This document shows positions 52,161 through 61,871 of a DNA stretch of 64,000 bases, in pieces. This DNA is from Clostridium tertium (GTDB lineage Bacteria; Bacillota; Clostridia; Clostridiales; Clostridiaceae): the NCBI RefSeq assembly GCF_017873245.1, contig NZ_JAGGJY010000014.1, forward strand, positions 1 to 64,000, in the 5' to 3' direction. The position numbers were made by a program, and so were the translations under genes. Position 1 is the stretch's first letter. Each line of letters begins with the position of its first letter. The notes below the pieces were generated by a model that saw nothing but the letters and a program-made list of their open reading frames with translations, had not been told where the DNA came from and searched no databases.

Positions 52161-52794
52161 CTTTATCAGATGATGGTAAAGAAATATAATTTTTAACTGT
52201 TTCTAGAACTGAATCTTCTCCAACATAAACTACTATATCTTGTGAATGTATTTTAAAGTATGGTCCTGGTGATAAAAATAAATCTCCATCCCTCTTAACA
52301 GCAATTATAGTAGCTTTTGTATTATGCCAAAAGTCGAGTTCACCAATACTTTTATCTACAGCAATACTATTTTCTTCTACTATACTTTCAAAGGGAATAA
52401 TAGAACCAACATTTCTTAGTTGAGTAGCAAATTCAATTATTGCATTAATATTTTTTTCAAGCTTATTATCGATATCTTTCCTTTTTTTTATTAAGTCAAA
52501 AGTGTCGCTATTTAAATGAGTAAAATCTGATTTTGTTTTGAATTTATTTAAAAACTCTTTTGCATAAGTCTTATTATTTATTATAATCCCGCTTTTTTCA
52601 TTAATAGTAACAACATTCATATCTTTTAATAAGGCTAATGATCTTCTAATAGTTTCTGGAGATACATTATATATACTAACTAAAGTTGTTCTTCCTGTAA
52701 TCTTACTTCCTTCCAAAAATTCATTATTTATTATTCTATGAGCTATATCAACAGCTATTTTTATATAGTTAGGTGTTTTAGTTTGTTTAGACAA
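52150..52794 (-). CDS. GntR-type regulator with RCK_C domain, BusR-like
   Basis: The N-terminal GntR winged helix (YIKIAVDIAHRI...TTLVSIYNVSPETIRRSLALL) is joined to a C-terminal RCK_C/TrkA-C domain (ATIIAVKRDGDLFLSPGPYFKIHSQD). This combination is that of BusR, the c-di-AMP-responsive repressor of osmolyte uptake in lactic acid bacteria. AAAGGAG abuts ATG 52803 directly, so TTG 52794, 9 bp further, is the probable start. No osmolyte transporter lies in the window. Ligand binding is inferred from the family. Divergent from helD. Confidence 0.82.
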   Translation of the reverse strand: MSKQTKTPNYIKIAVDIAHRIINNEFLEGSKITGRTTLVSIYNVSPETIRRSLALLKDMNVVTINEKSGIIINNKTYAKEFLNKFKTKSDFTHLNSDTFDLIKKRKDIDNKLEKNINAIIEFATQLRNVGSIIPFESIVEENSIAVDKSIGELDFWHNTKATIIAVKRDGDLFLSPGPYFKIHSQDIVVYVGEDSVLETVKNYISLPSSDKEKE

Positions 52795-53046
52795 TATTAA
52801 CATCTCCTTTACGATAAGATTCTAACACACAATATTGGAAAGTAAAATACTTATTGAAATTTATAATTTATAAATGGGTAAGAAAAGGAATAAATGTTTT
52901 GAGTATAGTAAATAATTGGAATATATGAGATTTTATGCTTTTGATAGTTAATAGTTTTTACTTGATTAGTTTATATACTATAATAATTGAATTTAGAATC
53001 TAATTAGCCTATAATTAAGGCATTAGTTGAATTTAGAGGTAAAAAT

Positions 53047-55329
53047 ATGAATAAGGATTTAAAATTAGAACAAGAAATATTAAAGGAAAAAAGGAAAAAG
53101 ATAGATAATGAGCTTTTAGAGAAAAAAAAGAGTTATGAAGGTATAGAAAGTAAGTTGAGAGCTTTAACAAAGGAATCAAAAGGAAATTATAACGAAGAAA
53201 AAGAAACTACAGAAAAAATATATTCTGTGTTAAGAAAAGATATAAAAAATTATGAGGAGGCTATAAAGGTTCCTTATTTTGGTAGAGTTGATTTTAGAGA
53301 ATTGAGAGGTAGTGATGAAAGTATATATATAGGCAAACAATCAGTAAGTTCAACTTTAGATGGAGAAGAAATAGTAGTAGATTGGAGAACTCCAGTAGCA
53401 GATTTATATTATAGTGGAACTGGAGGATATGCATATTATAAATCGCCTATAGGAATAATTGAAGGAAACTTATCACTAAAAAGAAAATTTTTATTTAAAG
53501 AAGATTCATTAAAAGAAATATTCGATGAAGGAATAAATGAAATTATAATAAAAACTAGTGATGAAGGAAATGACTTAGTTGATGAATTTTTAAAAATAAA
53601 TCTTGAGGAAAGTAGAGGAAAAAAATTAAAAGAAGTAGTAGCAACTATTCAAAAGGAACAAAATGATATTATAAGGTGGCCAAAGAATCTACCTATTATA
53701 GTTCAGGGATCGGCTGGTTCTGGGAAAACTACTATAGCTTTACATAGGCTGGCATATTTGATTTATAGATACTCAGAAACGATGAATGGAAAAGATATTT
53801 TAGTTCTAGCTCCTAATAAGTTATTCTTAGATTATATTTCAGATATATTACCGAATTTAGGAGTTGATGAAGTAAAACAAACTACTTTTCAAGATTTGGT
53901 ACTTAATCATTTAAAAGTTAGAAGCAAGGTAAATGGAAAAGATGAAAAACTTAAGGAGTTAATTGAGTCTACAGATGCAGAGAAATGTAAATTAATAATA
54001 AATGCATCTAAAATAAAAGGAACATTAACCTTTAAATCTATTATAGATAGATACATTACATTATTAGAAAGCGATTCTGTTGATATAACAGACATAATGA
54101 TTGGTAATTATGTATTATTTAACAAAAGGGAAATAATGAGGCTTTATCTTAAAGACTTAAAAAATTATCCAATAAATAAAAGAAAGGATGAAATAAAAAG
54201 ATATCTAGGATTAAAGCTTAAAGAGAGAATAGGAGTTCTTTGCCTGCAAGTAGATTTAGAATGGGATATAAGAATTAAAGAGATAAAAAATAAACAAGAG
54301 GATTGTGAAGATAGAAGGAAGCAATTGATAAAAATTTATTCAGAAAGAGATGAAATAAAAAATAATATAAAAAGCAACTCAAAAAAAGAAATGAATGATT
54401 ATTTTAAAAGTTGGAGGGGAATAACCTCTAAGGATATATATGTTGATTTATTTAAAAATGAAGAATTTTTTGAACTTGCAACTTTAAATAAGATACCAAA
54501 AGAATTATCAGAATTTATGAAAGAAGAAATCATTTCAAATTATAATAGAGGAATTATAGATGAAGATGATTTAGCACCACTTTTATATATTAATATTCTT
54601 TTAGAAGGTGTTGAAGAAAAAGAAAAATATTCACATATAGTAGTAGATGAAGCACAAGACTATAATCCATTCCAAATTTATTTAGTAAATAGATTAACTA
54701 AGGGAAATTCTCTTACTTTAGTTGGAGATATTGCTCAAGGAATATATTATTATAAAGGAATAAAAAATTGGAGTGATATAGTAGAAAAGGTTTTTGAAGG
54801 AAAAGCGACATATATGCAACTTACTCAAAGCTATAGATCTACAGTTGAAATTATAGATTTTGCTAATGGTGCATTAGAATCACAAGGACTAGAGTTAAAA
54901 AGAGCAAAACCTGTATTAAGACATGGAGAATCTCCTAAAATAATAAAATGTAATAACAGCAAAGATGTAATAAAAAATATAAACAGTATAATTACTGAAG
55001 TTATGAATAAAGGTAAAAGTAGTATAGCAATAATAACAAAAGGTATAGAAGATGGTAAAATTTTAGAAAAACTTATAAAAAAGAATTCTTTATTTAAAGC
55101 AACATTAATAAAAGGAAATGAAAAAGAGCATAATGATGATATATTGATAATACCATCTTATTTAACAAAGGGATTAGAATTTGATGCAACTATTATTTAT
55201 AATCCAAGTGAGTCTAACTTTAAAAATACTTTGTTAGATCAAAGGCTTTTATATGTATCATTAACAAGAGCCTTGCATTATGAATATATAATAGAAGTTG
55301 ATAATATAACAGATATGATAAAAATATAA
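53047..55329 (+). CDS. helD: RNA polymerase recycling motor HelD (UvrD/Rep-like)
   Basis: Superfamily 1 ATPase that removes stalled RNA polymerase from DNA. A charged N-terminal coiled-coil arm (about 1-75) precedes Walker A GSAGSGKTT near residue 221. VVDEAQDYNPFQ is Walker B with motif II, and LVGDIAQGIYYYKG, QLTQSYRST and VSLTRALHYEY are motifs III, IV and VI. Length 760 aa and the N-terminal arm match HelD rather than UvrD or PcrA. GAGGT ribosome site. Single gene. Confidence 0.92.
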   Translation: MNKDLKLEQEILKEKRKKIDNELLEKKKSYEGIESKLRALTKESKGNYNEEKETTEKIYSVLRKDIKNYEEAIKVPYFGRVDFRELRGSDESIYIGKQSVSSTLDGEEIVVDWRTPVADLYYSGTGGYAYYKSPIGIIEGNLSLKRKFLFKEDSLKEIFDEGINEIIIKTSDEGNDLVDEFLKINLEESRGKKLKEVVATIQKEQNDIIRWPKNLPIIVQGSAGSGKTTIALHRLAYLIYRYSETMNGKDILVLAPNKLFLDYISDILPNLGVDEVKQTTFQDLVLNHLKVRSKVNGKDEKLKELIESTDAEKCKLIINASKIKGTLTFKSIIDRYITLLESDSVDITDIMIGNYVLFNKREIMRLYLKDLKNYPINKRKDEIKRYLGLKLKERIGVLCLQVDLEWDIRIKEIKNKQEDCEDRRKQLIKIYSERDEIKNNIKSNSKKEMNDYFKSWRGITSKDIYVDLFKNEEFFELATLNKIPKELSEFMKEEIISNYNRGIIDEDDLAPLLYINILLEGVEEKEKYSHIVVDEAQDYNPFQIYLVNRLTKGNSLTLVGDIAQGIYYYKGIKNWSDIVEKVFEGKATYMQLTQSYRSTVEIIDFANGALESQGLELKRAKPVLRHGESPKIIKCNNSKDVIKNINSIITEVMNKGKSSIAIITKGIEDGKILEKLIKKNSLFKATLIKGNEKEHNDDILIIPSYLTKGLEFDATIIYNPSESNFKNTLLDQRLLYVSLTRALHYEYIIEVDNITDMIKI

Positions 55330-55464
55330 AAAATATAGCATAATTAAAAAATATATAATAAATATACAAAAAAAGTCGAATTTCATAATTGTTTGACAAA
55401 TATATTTATGGTAAAATATTACTAGAATATATAGAGATAAAAGAGTAAAGTTGGAGGTAGGGAT

Positions 55465-56637
55465 ATGTTACAGGAAAAGTTAAAAGATAATATATATTGG
55501 ATAGGGGTTAAAGACCCGGATTTAAAAATATTTGATATAATAATGGAAACAAAAAAAGGAACAACCTATAACTCTTACGTAATAAATGACGAAAAAGTAG
55601 CAGTAGTAGATACTGTTAAAACTGGATTTTATGATGAGTTTAAAAATAATTTAAAAGAAGTAATTGGTAATAAAAAAGTAGATTATGTAATAGTTCAGCA
55701 TACGGAATTAGATCATAGTGGATCTCTTATAAGATTAATTGAAGATTATCCAGAAATAAAAGTAGTTGCATCTAAAGCTGCATTAAATTATTTGAAAAAT
55801 ATATTAAATAGAGAGTTTAATGCTGTAGAAGCTAAGGAAGAAATTTCACTTGGAGAAACAAGTCTTAAATTTATAAGTTCACCTAATTTACACTGGCCAG
55901 ACACTATTTTCACATATGTAAAAGAAAGAAACTTATTATTTACATGTGATTTTACTGGATCTCATTATTGTCCAGAAGGCGGAATTACAGAAAGTTTAAA
56001 TCAAGATTATTTTGTTGAAATGGAATACTATTTTAATTGTATAATGGGACCATTTAAAAAATTTGTATTAATGGGCTTAGAAAAGATAAAAGATTTAAAT
56101 ATAGAATGTATCGCGCCTAGCCATGGACCAGTTCATGTTGCTAATATTGATAAGATTTTAAACCTTTATAAAGAATGGGCAACAGAAGTAGAAGTAGATA
56201 AAAATAAGGTGGAAATATTTTATATTTCTGCATATGGAAATACTGAAAATATGGCTAACTTTATGAAGGAAAAGCTAGAAGCAAGAGGATATGATGTAGA
56301 TGTAACAGAAATAACTACTATTCCTTTAGAAGAAAGTATAGCAAAAATAGAAAGAGCAAGAGGATTTATGGTTGGATCACCAACAATAAATCAAGATGCA
56401 GTTAAACCATCTTGGGATTTATTATCCTTAGTTAATCCTATAATAAATAGAGGAAAGCCGGCATTAGCATTTGGATCTTATGGATGGAGCGGAGAAGGCG
56501 TAAGAATGCTAACAGCAAGACTAAAAGATTTAAAGCTTAAAGTAGTTGAGCCAGGTTTATCATTCTGCTTTGTTCCATCAGAACAAGATTATAAACATGC
56601 AGAAGAAGTAGTAAATAAGTTTATAGAACTAATGTAA
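55465..56637 (+). CDS. fprA: FprA-type flavodiiron protein (oxygen/NO reductase)
   Basis: A-type flavoprotein that reduces oxygen to water or NO to nitrous oxide. The N-terminal metallo-beta-lactamase domain holds diiron ligands His79, Glu81, Asp83 and His84 in HTELDHSG, then the LHWPD, CDFTGSH and SHGPVH histidine/aspartate motifs. The C-terminal flavodoxin domain has [10 protein letters not shown] near residue 254. Length 390 aa normal. GGAGG ribosome site and TTGACA at 55393. With reverse rubrerythrin and Hcp it forms the window's oxidative/nitrosative defence set. Confidence 0.94.
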   Translation: MLQEKLKDNIYWIGVKDPDLKIFDIIMETKKGTTYNSYVINDEKVAVVDTVKTGFYDEFKNNLKEVIGNKKVDYVIVQHTELDHSGSLIRLIEDYPEIKVVASKAALNYLKNILNREFNAVEAKEEISLGETSLKFISSPNLHWPDTIFTYVKERNLLFTCDFTGSHYCPEGGITESLNQDYFVEMEYYFNCIMGPFKKFVLMGLEKIKDLNIECIAPSHGPVHVANIDKILNLYKEWATEVEVDKNKVEIFYISAYGNTENMANFMKEKLEARGYDVDVTEITTIPLEESIAKIERARGFMVGSPTINQDAVKPSWDLLSLVNPIINRGKPALAFGSYGWSGEGVRMLTARLKDLKLKVVEPGLSFCFVPSEQDYKHAEEVVNKFIELM

Positions 56638-56653
56638 TTATAAAAAAATAGAC

Positions 56654-56692
56654 AAAAGGCCTGTAATAAGAAAAATACAGGCCTTTTATTGT
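56654..56692 (+). terminator. Terminator after fprA
   Basis: AAAAGGCCTGTA (56654-56665) pairs perfectly with TACAGGCCTTTT (56676-56687), followed by ATTGTTTT. Confidence 0.92.
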
Positions 56693-56920
56693 TTTATAAC
56701 TAGACATTAGCAAAAAATATATAATTATGAAGAAAGAAAGTATTGGTGATAGATAATAAATTCTCATATATATTTAATATAATATATATAAAAAAATAAT
56801 TAAATTAGAAAAATTTATTCCCTAAACAAGCATATTAAGAATATCTATATAGTAAATACTAAAAAAAGGGGGGAAACTGCTTCTTAATAATTGCTAAAGC
56901 AATTTGAAAGTGGAAAATAT

Positions 56921-59230
56921 ATGAGAAAAGAGTTAACTTCACAAGAAGTAAAATTTAATTTTAAATTCAAGGAAAGTGATCTGAAAGGCAGTGTAACAAA
57001 GATTCCTGAAATAGATAGTGAGTATGAAAAGATTGGAAGAGCTCTTAATATAAATAAAGAAGGCTATAATCTTTATTTAATCGATTCATTTTCTAAGGAA
57101 AAACTGAAGAAGCTGCAAGGTTATATAGAGGAGCAGTATAAATATCTGGAACCTCCAAAAGACATTTGCTATGTTTCATTAGAGGATGATAAGAAGCCAG
57201 AAGTATTATTTGTTAGCAATGGTAATGGTAAAAAGCTGAAGGACGCAGTTGAAGAAATAAGAAATAATTATATAGAAATAGTAGAGGAGTTCTATAATGC
57301 ATCATCTGAAGATGAAAAGGATGAACTTATAGAGGAAATACAAAGTAAGAGAAATGATTATATAAGTGAATTAATGGAGATGGCAAAGAAGGAAGATTTT
57401 GAAGTAAAGGTTACAAATAAAGGTTTTGCTTTTATTCCATTAATAAGTGGAAAAGTAATTAGCGAAAGGGAATATGATAATTTAGAAAAAAACAAAAAAG
57501 AAGCTATTGTGGCTAAGGCATCTATTTTAAAGAAAAAAGCAGAAGCAGTTTTAGGAAAATTAAAAGACATAGAAACTAAGTCAATAAAAAAGTTAAAAGA
57601 AATATATAGTGATTTTCTAGCAAATGAAATGGAGGGATATAAGGATGAGGTTTTACTTGAGTTTATAGATGATGATGCAGCTTATGAATATTTAGAAAAA
57701 TTATTTATATCCATGGAAAAAGAAATTATAAGTTGTTATACAATGGATATTGAAGAAGATGAAGAACAACTTTATCAACTTATAAATAAGTATGATATAC
57801 ATTTACTTGTGGACAATAGTTTAAGATCTACGCCACCTGTTATTTATGAAGAGGATCCAAATTTAAACAATTTAATGGGGTTTATAGAGTATGAAAACCA
57901 TAATGGTGTGTATACGACTGATATATCCTTGATAAACTCAGGAACTTTATTAAAAGCAAATGGTGGATGTTTAATTGTTAGAGTAAGTTCACTTGCTAAT
58001 AATTCATATTCATATTATCATTTGAAAAAAGCCCTTATAACTAACAAAATAACATATGATATTTCAAAATCATATGTGGAAGTAATATCAATAAGTGGAT
58101 TAAAGCCACAACCAATACCTATAGATGTAAAAGTGATTTTAATAGGTGATCAAGAGACTTATGATACATTATACAGTTTAGATGAAGATTTCAGAAAGTT
58201 ATTTCCACTAAGAGCTGAGTTTAATCCTATTGTAGAGACTAATGATAATGTTACAGCTTATATAAACAAGTCTATAAAGGATAAGGTAAAGAGAAATAAT
58301 CTTATGCCTATTACAGAGGATGGAGTAAATGAAATCATCAAATATTTATCAAGAACTGCAAATAGTAAGACTAAAATAAATATAGATACTACTGAAATAG
58401 AAAAATTAATGATTTTGGCTAATGATAATGCCAAAAAGAGAAATTCATTAATGATAGAATCTAAAGATATAGTAGATATTGCATATGTTAAAGAAAGAAT
58501 AGAAAATGAATATGATAAACTTTATAAAGAAAATAAAATTTTAATATCTATTATAGGAAAAAAAGTAGGAGTTATAAATGCACTAGCCGTTTTAGATACT
58601 GGATATCATTCTTTTGGAAAGCCTATGAGAATAACGTGCGTATCTCATAAAGGATCAGGAAGAATAGTAGATATTCATAAGGAAAGTAGACTAAGTGGAA
58701 AAATACATGAAAAATCAATAAATATATTAAAGGGATTACTGAATAATATAATTAATCCATATGAAGAAATACCGGTAGATTTTTATTTGAGTTTTGAACA
58801 AATTTATGGGTTAGTTGATGGAGATAGTGCATCAGTAGCAGAGATTATATGTATTTTATCTTCATTAAGCAAAAGGCCTATAAAGCAAACAATTGCAGTA
58901 ACTGGATCTATAAATCAATTAGGTGAGGTGCAAGCAATTGGAGGTGTTAATGAAAAAATTGAAGGATTCTATAGAGTATGTGATTTTTTAGATACAGTTA
59001 AAAATAAAGGAGTTTTAATTCCTTCTTCAAATAAGGATGAATTAATATTAATACCAGAAATTGAGAAGTCTATAGAAAATGGAGATTTCCATATATATAC
59101 TATGGATAATCTAGATGACGCAATAGAAACTTTAATATTAGAAGAAGGAGAATCTTTAGAGGATTTTTATACAAGCTTACAATCAGAACTAAAAAAATAT
59201 AAAAAGGTTATAGAGAAAAAAGAGGAATAG
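56921..59230 (+). CDS. Lon-like S16 protease with degenerate ATPase motifs
   Basis: Related to the LonB/YcbZ branch (COG1067) of Lon proteases. The C-terminal S16 domain is intact, with Ser636 in DGDSASVAE and Lys679 in GGVNEKIEG; the 43-residue spacing equals that of E. coli Lon. In contrast the AAA part has lost its Walker A: EGYNLYLIDSFSKEKLKK at 47-64 stands where the family has a GPPGTGK loop. Walker B is altered too (ANGGCLIVRVSS, near 346, with Arg where Asp is expected). ATP-independent proteolysis is a possible consequence. ATG 56921 is the likely start; a TTG at 56891 is possible. Located before spoIIA. Confidence 0.8.
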   Translation: MRKELTSQEVKFNFKFKESDLKGSVTKIPEIDSEYEKIGRALNINKEGYNLYLIDSFSKEKLKKLQGYIEEQYKYLEPPKDICYVSLEDDKKPEVLFVSNGNGKKLKDAVEEIRNNYIEIVEEFYNASSEDEKDELIEEIQSKRNDYISELMEMAKKEDFEVKVTNKGFAFIPLISGKVISEREYDNLEKNKKEAIVAKASILKKKAEAVLGKLKDIETKSIKKLKEIYSDFLANEMEGYKDEVLLEFIDDDAAYEYLEKLFISMEKEIISCYTMDIEEDEEQLYQLINKYDIHLLVDNSLRSTPPVIYEEDPNLNNLMGFIEYENHNGVYTTDISLINSGTLLKANGGCLIVRVSSLANNSYSYYHLKKALITNKITYDISKSYVEVISISGLKPQPIPIDVKVILIGDQETYDTLYSLDEDFRKLFPLRAEFNPIVETNDNVTAYINKSIKDKVKRNNLMPITEDGVNEIIKYLSRTANSKTKINIDTTEIEKLMILANDNAKKRNSLMIESKDIVDIAYVKERIENEYDKLYKENKILISIIGKKVGVINALAVLDTGYHSFGKPMRITCVSHKGSGRIVDIHKESRLSGKIHEKSINILKGLLNNIINPYEEIPVDFYLSFEQIYGLVDGDSASVAEIICILSSLSKRPIKQTIAVTGSINQLGEVQAIGGVNEKIEGFYRVCDFLDTVKNKGVLIPSSNKDELILIPEIEKSIENGDFHIYTMDNLDDAIETLILEEGESLEDFYTSLQSELKKYKKVIEKKEE

Positions 59231-59342
59231 AAATATAAGAAAAAGTGTTAGTTTCAGAAATTTACTTTAATATAGAATTTAATTTATTTAAATTTAAGTA
59301 AATCTTTAGTACCTTTAAAAAGTTAATATCTAATTTTTACAA

Positions 59343-59370
59343 GGGGGTCGCGTTTCGCTACCCTCTTTTA
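59343..59370 (+). terminator. Probable terminator after Lon-like gene
   Basis: GGGTCGCG (59345-59352) pairs with CGCTACCC (59356-59363), one mismatch, followed by TCTTTTAT. Confidence 0.65.
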
Positions 59371-59385
59371 TACTTCCATATTAAT

Positions 59386-59430
59386 TTTTTTCTAAATGGG
59401 CTAACAAAACGCGAGCCAATTTAGAAAAAA
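59386..59430 (+). ncRNA. Candidate structured RNA hairpin with kissing loop
   Basis: A 17-bp stem with one mismatch (59386-59402 with 59414-59430) holds the 11-base loop AACAAAACGCG. Seven bases of the loop region complement CGCGTTT in the preceding hairpin (59349-59355), so a pseudoknot or alternative fold is possible. Speculative. Confidence 0.35.
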
Positions 59431-59645
59431 TTATATAATATATTGAATTAATTTATGAAGTTTATATGAAATAATAAATAAAACACCAAAATTTTCTATT
59501 AATTTAAAAGTAATAAGATAAAAAGTTATTATTTTATTTGACTATGAATAAAATAGTATGTTAAAATTATGGAAAAAGAAGGAAAATATTTGAAATAACT
59601 ATTGAGGAGGTGGGTGCTCTAAAGGAAGACTTTAGAGTAGTTTGT

Positions 59646-59981
59646 ATGTATCTAAAATTCGATAAAAAAGAAGACAAACTAGTTGTTAGCCTAATGGGTG
59701 AATTAGATCATCATAGTGCTGAAGAAGTAAGAGTTAAAATAGATGATAGGATAGATAGGGATAATATAAAAAAAGTTATATTAAACTTTAATGGAGTAAC
59801 ATTTATGGATAGCTCTGGAATAGGTGTAGTAATAGGAAGATTCAAGAAAATGCAAAACAGGGATGGAAAACTTTGTGTAGCAGAAATAAATAGAACTGTT
59901 AATAAGGTTTTTGAAATATCAGGTATGTATAAAATTATTGATGTATATAGCAGTATAGATGAAGCTGTAGTCAATATTTAA
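59646..59981 (+). CDS. spoIIAA: Anti-sigma-F factor antagonist SpoIIAA
   Basis: STAS-domain protein that releases sigma-F from SpoIIAB in the forespore. The phosphorylation site is in FMDSSGIG (Ser56/Ser57), with [12 protein letters not shown] near residue 18. ATG 59646 gives 111 aa, the usual length. A GTG at 59610 adds 12 residues, and it overlaps the strong AGGAGG, so the true start is unsettled. Overlaps the ATG-containing end region before spoIIAB by one base (TAATG). First gene of the spoIIA operon. Confidence 0.94.
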   Translation: MYLKFDKKEDKLVVSLMGELDHHSAEEVRVKIDDRIDRDNIKKVILNFNGVTFMDSSGIGVVIGRFKKMQNRDGKLCVAEINRTVNKVFEISGMYKIIDVYSSIDEAVVNI

Positions 59982-59995
59982 TGGAGGGGTTTAAA

Positions 59996-60427
59996 ATGGT
60001 AGATAATAAAGTGAGTATAGAGTTAATGAGTAAATCCCAAAACGAAGGGTTTGCAAGGGTTGCAGTTGCTGCATTTGTATCCCAATTAGACCCAACAGTA
60101 GAAGAATTAACAGATGTAAAGACAGCGGTATCAGAAGCTGTAACAAATTCTATAATACATGGTTATGAAAACAAAAAAGAGGGCATAATCAAAATAGAAG
60201 CTACTATAAGTGGAGATGAAATAACTATAAGTATTGAAGATTTTGGTAGAGGGATTACAAATGTTGAGCAAGCAATGGAACCATTATATACTTCAAAACC
60301 AGAGCTAGAAAGATCAGGGATGGGATTTACAGTTATGGAAACATTTATGGATAGCTTAGAAGTAAATAGCGAAGAAGGTAAAGGAACTAAAGTTGTAATG
60401 AAGAAGAAATTCAACACAGTAAGTTAG
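59996..60427 (+). CDS. spoIIAB: Anti-sigma-F factor / kinase SpoIIAB
   Basis: GHKL-fold serine kinase that holds sigma-F inactive and phosphorylates SpoIIAA. N box [14 protein letters not shown]1 box EDFGRGI and G2 box RSGMGFTVM are all present. GGAGGGG lies 8 bp before ATG 59996, so the earlier ATG at 59981 (overlapping the spoIIAA stop) is less likely. 143 aa, normal. Same operon as spoIIAA and sigF. Confidence 0.96.
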   Translation: MVDNKVSIELMSKSQNEGFARVAVAAFVSQLDPTVEELTDVKTAVSEAVTNSIIHGYENKKEGIIKIEATISGDEITISIEDFGRGITNVEQAMEPLYTSKPELERSGMGFTVMETFMDSLEVNSEEGKGTKVVMKKKFNTVS

Positions 60428-60436
60428 GTGAAGTAT

Positions 60437-61192
60437 ATGGAAAATGGAAGTGTAAGAAAAGAGGCGTATAATTATGAAGAAAATTCACAATTAATACCTC
60501 TAGCCAAGGCAGGTAATCAAGATGCTATGAATAAAGTCATTGAAATGAATTTACCTCTTGTATCATCCATTAGTAAAAAATTCCTTAATAGGGGGTATGA
60601 TTACGAAGACATATTTCAAATAGGTTCTATAGGTTTAGTTAAAGCTATAAATAATTTCGATGACAAATTTAATGTAAAGTTTTCTACCTATGCAGTTCCT
60701 ATGATAATAGGAGAAATAAAGAGGTTTATTAGAGATGATGGAATAATAAAGGTCAGTAGAAATGTAAAAAGTTTAGCTAGAAAATTACATTTTGACAAAG
60801 AGCAGCTAACTAAAAAATTAGATAGAGAACCAACTATTGAAGAACTATCTCAGTTTTCTGGAGTAGATAAAGAAGAAATACTATTTGCTATAGAATCTTC
60901 TGCTAGTATGCAATATTTATATGATACTATTCATCAAGATGATGGTGCCCCGGTTTTACTTATAGATAAACTAAGTGAAAAAGGTGAAGATGATAGTGAT
61001 ATGATAAATAGGATTGCATTAAAAGAAGCACTAAGAAGTCTCGATAGTAAGGCAAGACAAATAATAATGCTTAGATATTTTAAGGATAAAACACAAGTTC
61101 AAGTTGCGAAAATGCTTGGTATAAGTCAGGTTCAAGTATCTAGAATTGAAAAGAAAGTATTAGTTTTAATGAAACAAAAACTACAAGAATAA
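60437..61192 (+). CDS. sigF: RNA polymerase sporulation sigma factor SigF
   Basis: Early forespore sigma factor. Region 2 reads YDYEDIFQIGSIGLVKAINNFD and KFSTYAVPMIIGEIKRFIRDD; region 3 has LDREPTIEELSQ; region 4 has the helix-turn-helix QVQVAKMLGISQVQVSRIEKK. About 251 aa, normal. AGGTGA lies 7-12 bp upstream of ATG 60437; the GTG at 60428 overlaps it. Third gene of spoIIA, ending at a terminator. Sigma-F normally controls sigma-G, which in turn transcribes spoVA, the next operon here. Confidence 0.96.
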   Translation: MENGSVRKEAYNYEENSQLIPLAKAGNQDAMNKVIEMNLPLVSSISKKFLNRGYDYEDIFQIGSIGLVKAINNFDDKFNVKFSTYAVPMIIGEIKRFIRDDGIIKVSRNVKSLARKLHFDKEQLTKKLDREPTIEELSQFSGVDKEEILFAIESSASMQYLYDTIHQDDGAPVLLIDKLSEKGEDDSDMINRIALKEALRSLDSKARQIIMLRYFKDKTQVQVAKMLGISQVQVSRIEKKVLVLMKQKLQE

Positions 61193-61261
61193 AGAAAAAT
61201 CTTAAATTACACTTAAATTACAAATGATAATAAAGGAAAGAAAAAATGAATAATGTATAGT

Positions 61262-61300
61262 AAAAAATCTTTTGAAGTTATGTCAAAAGATTTTTTTTAT
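61262..61300 (+). terminator. Terminator of the spoIIA operon
   Basis: AAAAAATCTTTTGA (61262-61275) pairs perfectly with TCAAAAGATTTTTT (61283-61296), with a T run. Confidence 0.92.
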
Positions 61301-61385
61301 TGAAAAAATTTTGAAGTATATTCCAGTGTTATATTTATTATTATTGGAATAATAAAATTATACATATTTAGAAAGGAGTAATATT

Positions 61386-61856
61386 ATGGCTAAAAAAAAG
61401 ACACCAAGTGAACAACAGATATTAAATAAATTTCAAACTATTACTGATCAGACAAATCCAAAGCCTAAAATAGTAAGAAATTGTGCAAGAGCTTTTTTAG
61501 TTGGAGGAGCAATTTGTACTTTAGGTCAAATTTTTCAAACGCTTCTAGTTAAATATGGATTTCAAGAAGAAGAAGTTAAAATGTTGTTACCAATAATTAT
61601 GGTATTTTTAGGAGCTTTATTAACTGGAGTAGGAATATATGATAAAATAGCATCTTTTGGAGGTGCAGGAACAGTAGTTCCAATAACAGGTTTTTCAAAT
61701 GCTGTTGTTGCTCCGGCTATAGAATTTAAAAAGGAAGGTTTCGTGTTTGGAGTAGCAGCTAAAATGTTTACTATAGCAGGGCCAGTGTTAGTATATGGTA
61801 TAGGAAGTTCTGTAATAATAGGTATTATTTATTATCTTATACAACTATTAAGATAA
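61386..61856 (+). CDS. spoVAC: Stage V sporulation protein AC
   Basis: Membrane protein of the SpoVA channel that moves dipicolinic acid into the forespore and out at germination. About four hydrophobic helices, with FLVGGAICTLGQIFQ near residue 38 and IYDKIASFGGAGTVVPITGF near 80-99, which match SpoVAC. 156 aa, normal. AGGAG upstream. First gene of spoVAC-spoVAD-spoVAE, the minimal clostridial set. Expected to be sigma-G-dependent. Confidence 0.96.
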   Translation: MAKKKTPSEQQILNKFQTITDQTNPKPKIVRNCARAFLVGGAICTLGQIFQTLLVKYGFQEEEVKMLLPIIMVFLGALLTGVGIYDKIASFGGAGTVVPITGFSNAVVAPAIEFKKEGFVFGVAAKMFTIAGPVLVYGIGSSVIIGIIYYLIQLLR

Positions 61857-61871
61857 GAAAGGGGCATCACT

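Larger units (their letters stand above)
59231..59645. other. Intergenic region before spoIIA with structured segment
   Basis: Contains two GC-richer hairpins (59343-59430) and AT-rich DNA with the spoIIA promoter, which I cannot pin down. AGGAGG at 59605-59610 lies well before the spoIIAA ATG. Confidence 0.55.

Noticed and set aside
56888-56903. AATTGCTAAAGCAATT as a solitary end of the dispersed repeat
   Set aside because: It resembles the terminal palindromes, but a 6-bp stem in AT-rich DNA is too short to assign.
61316-61354. Sigma-F/G promoter before spoVAC
   Set aside because: GTATA and GGAATAATA are present but spaced about 25 bp; alternative pairs match the consensus poorly. A sigma-G promoter is expected but I cannot place it.
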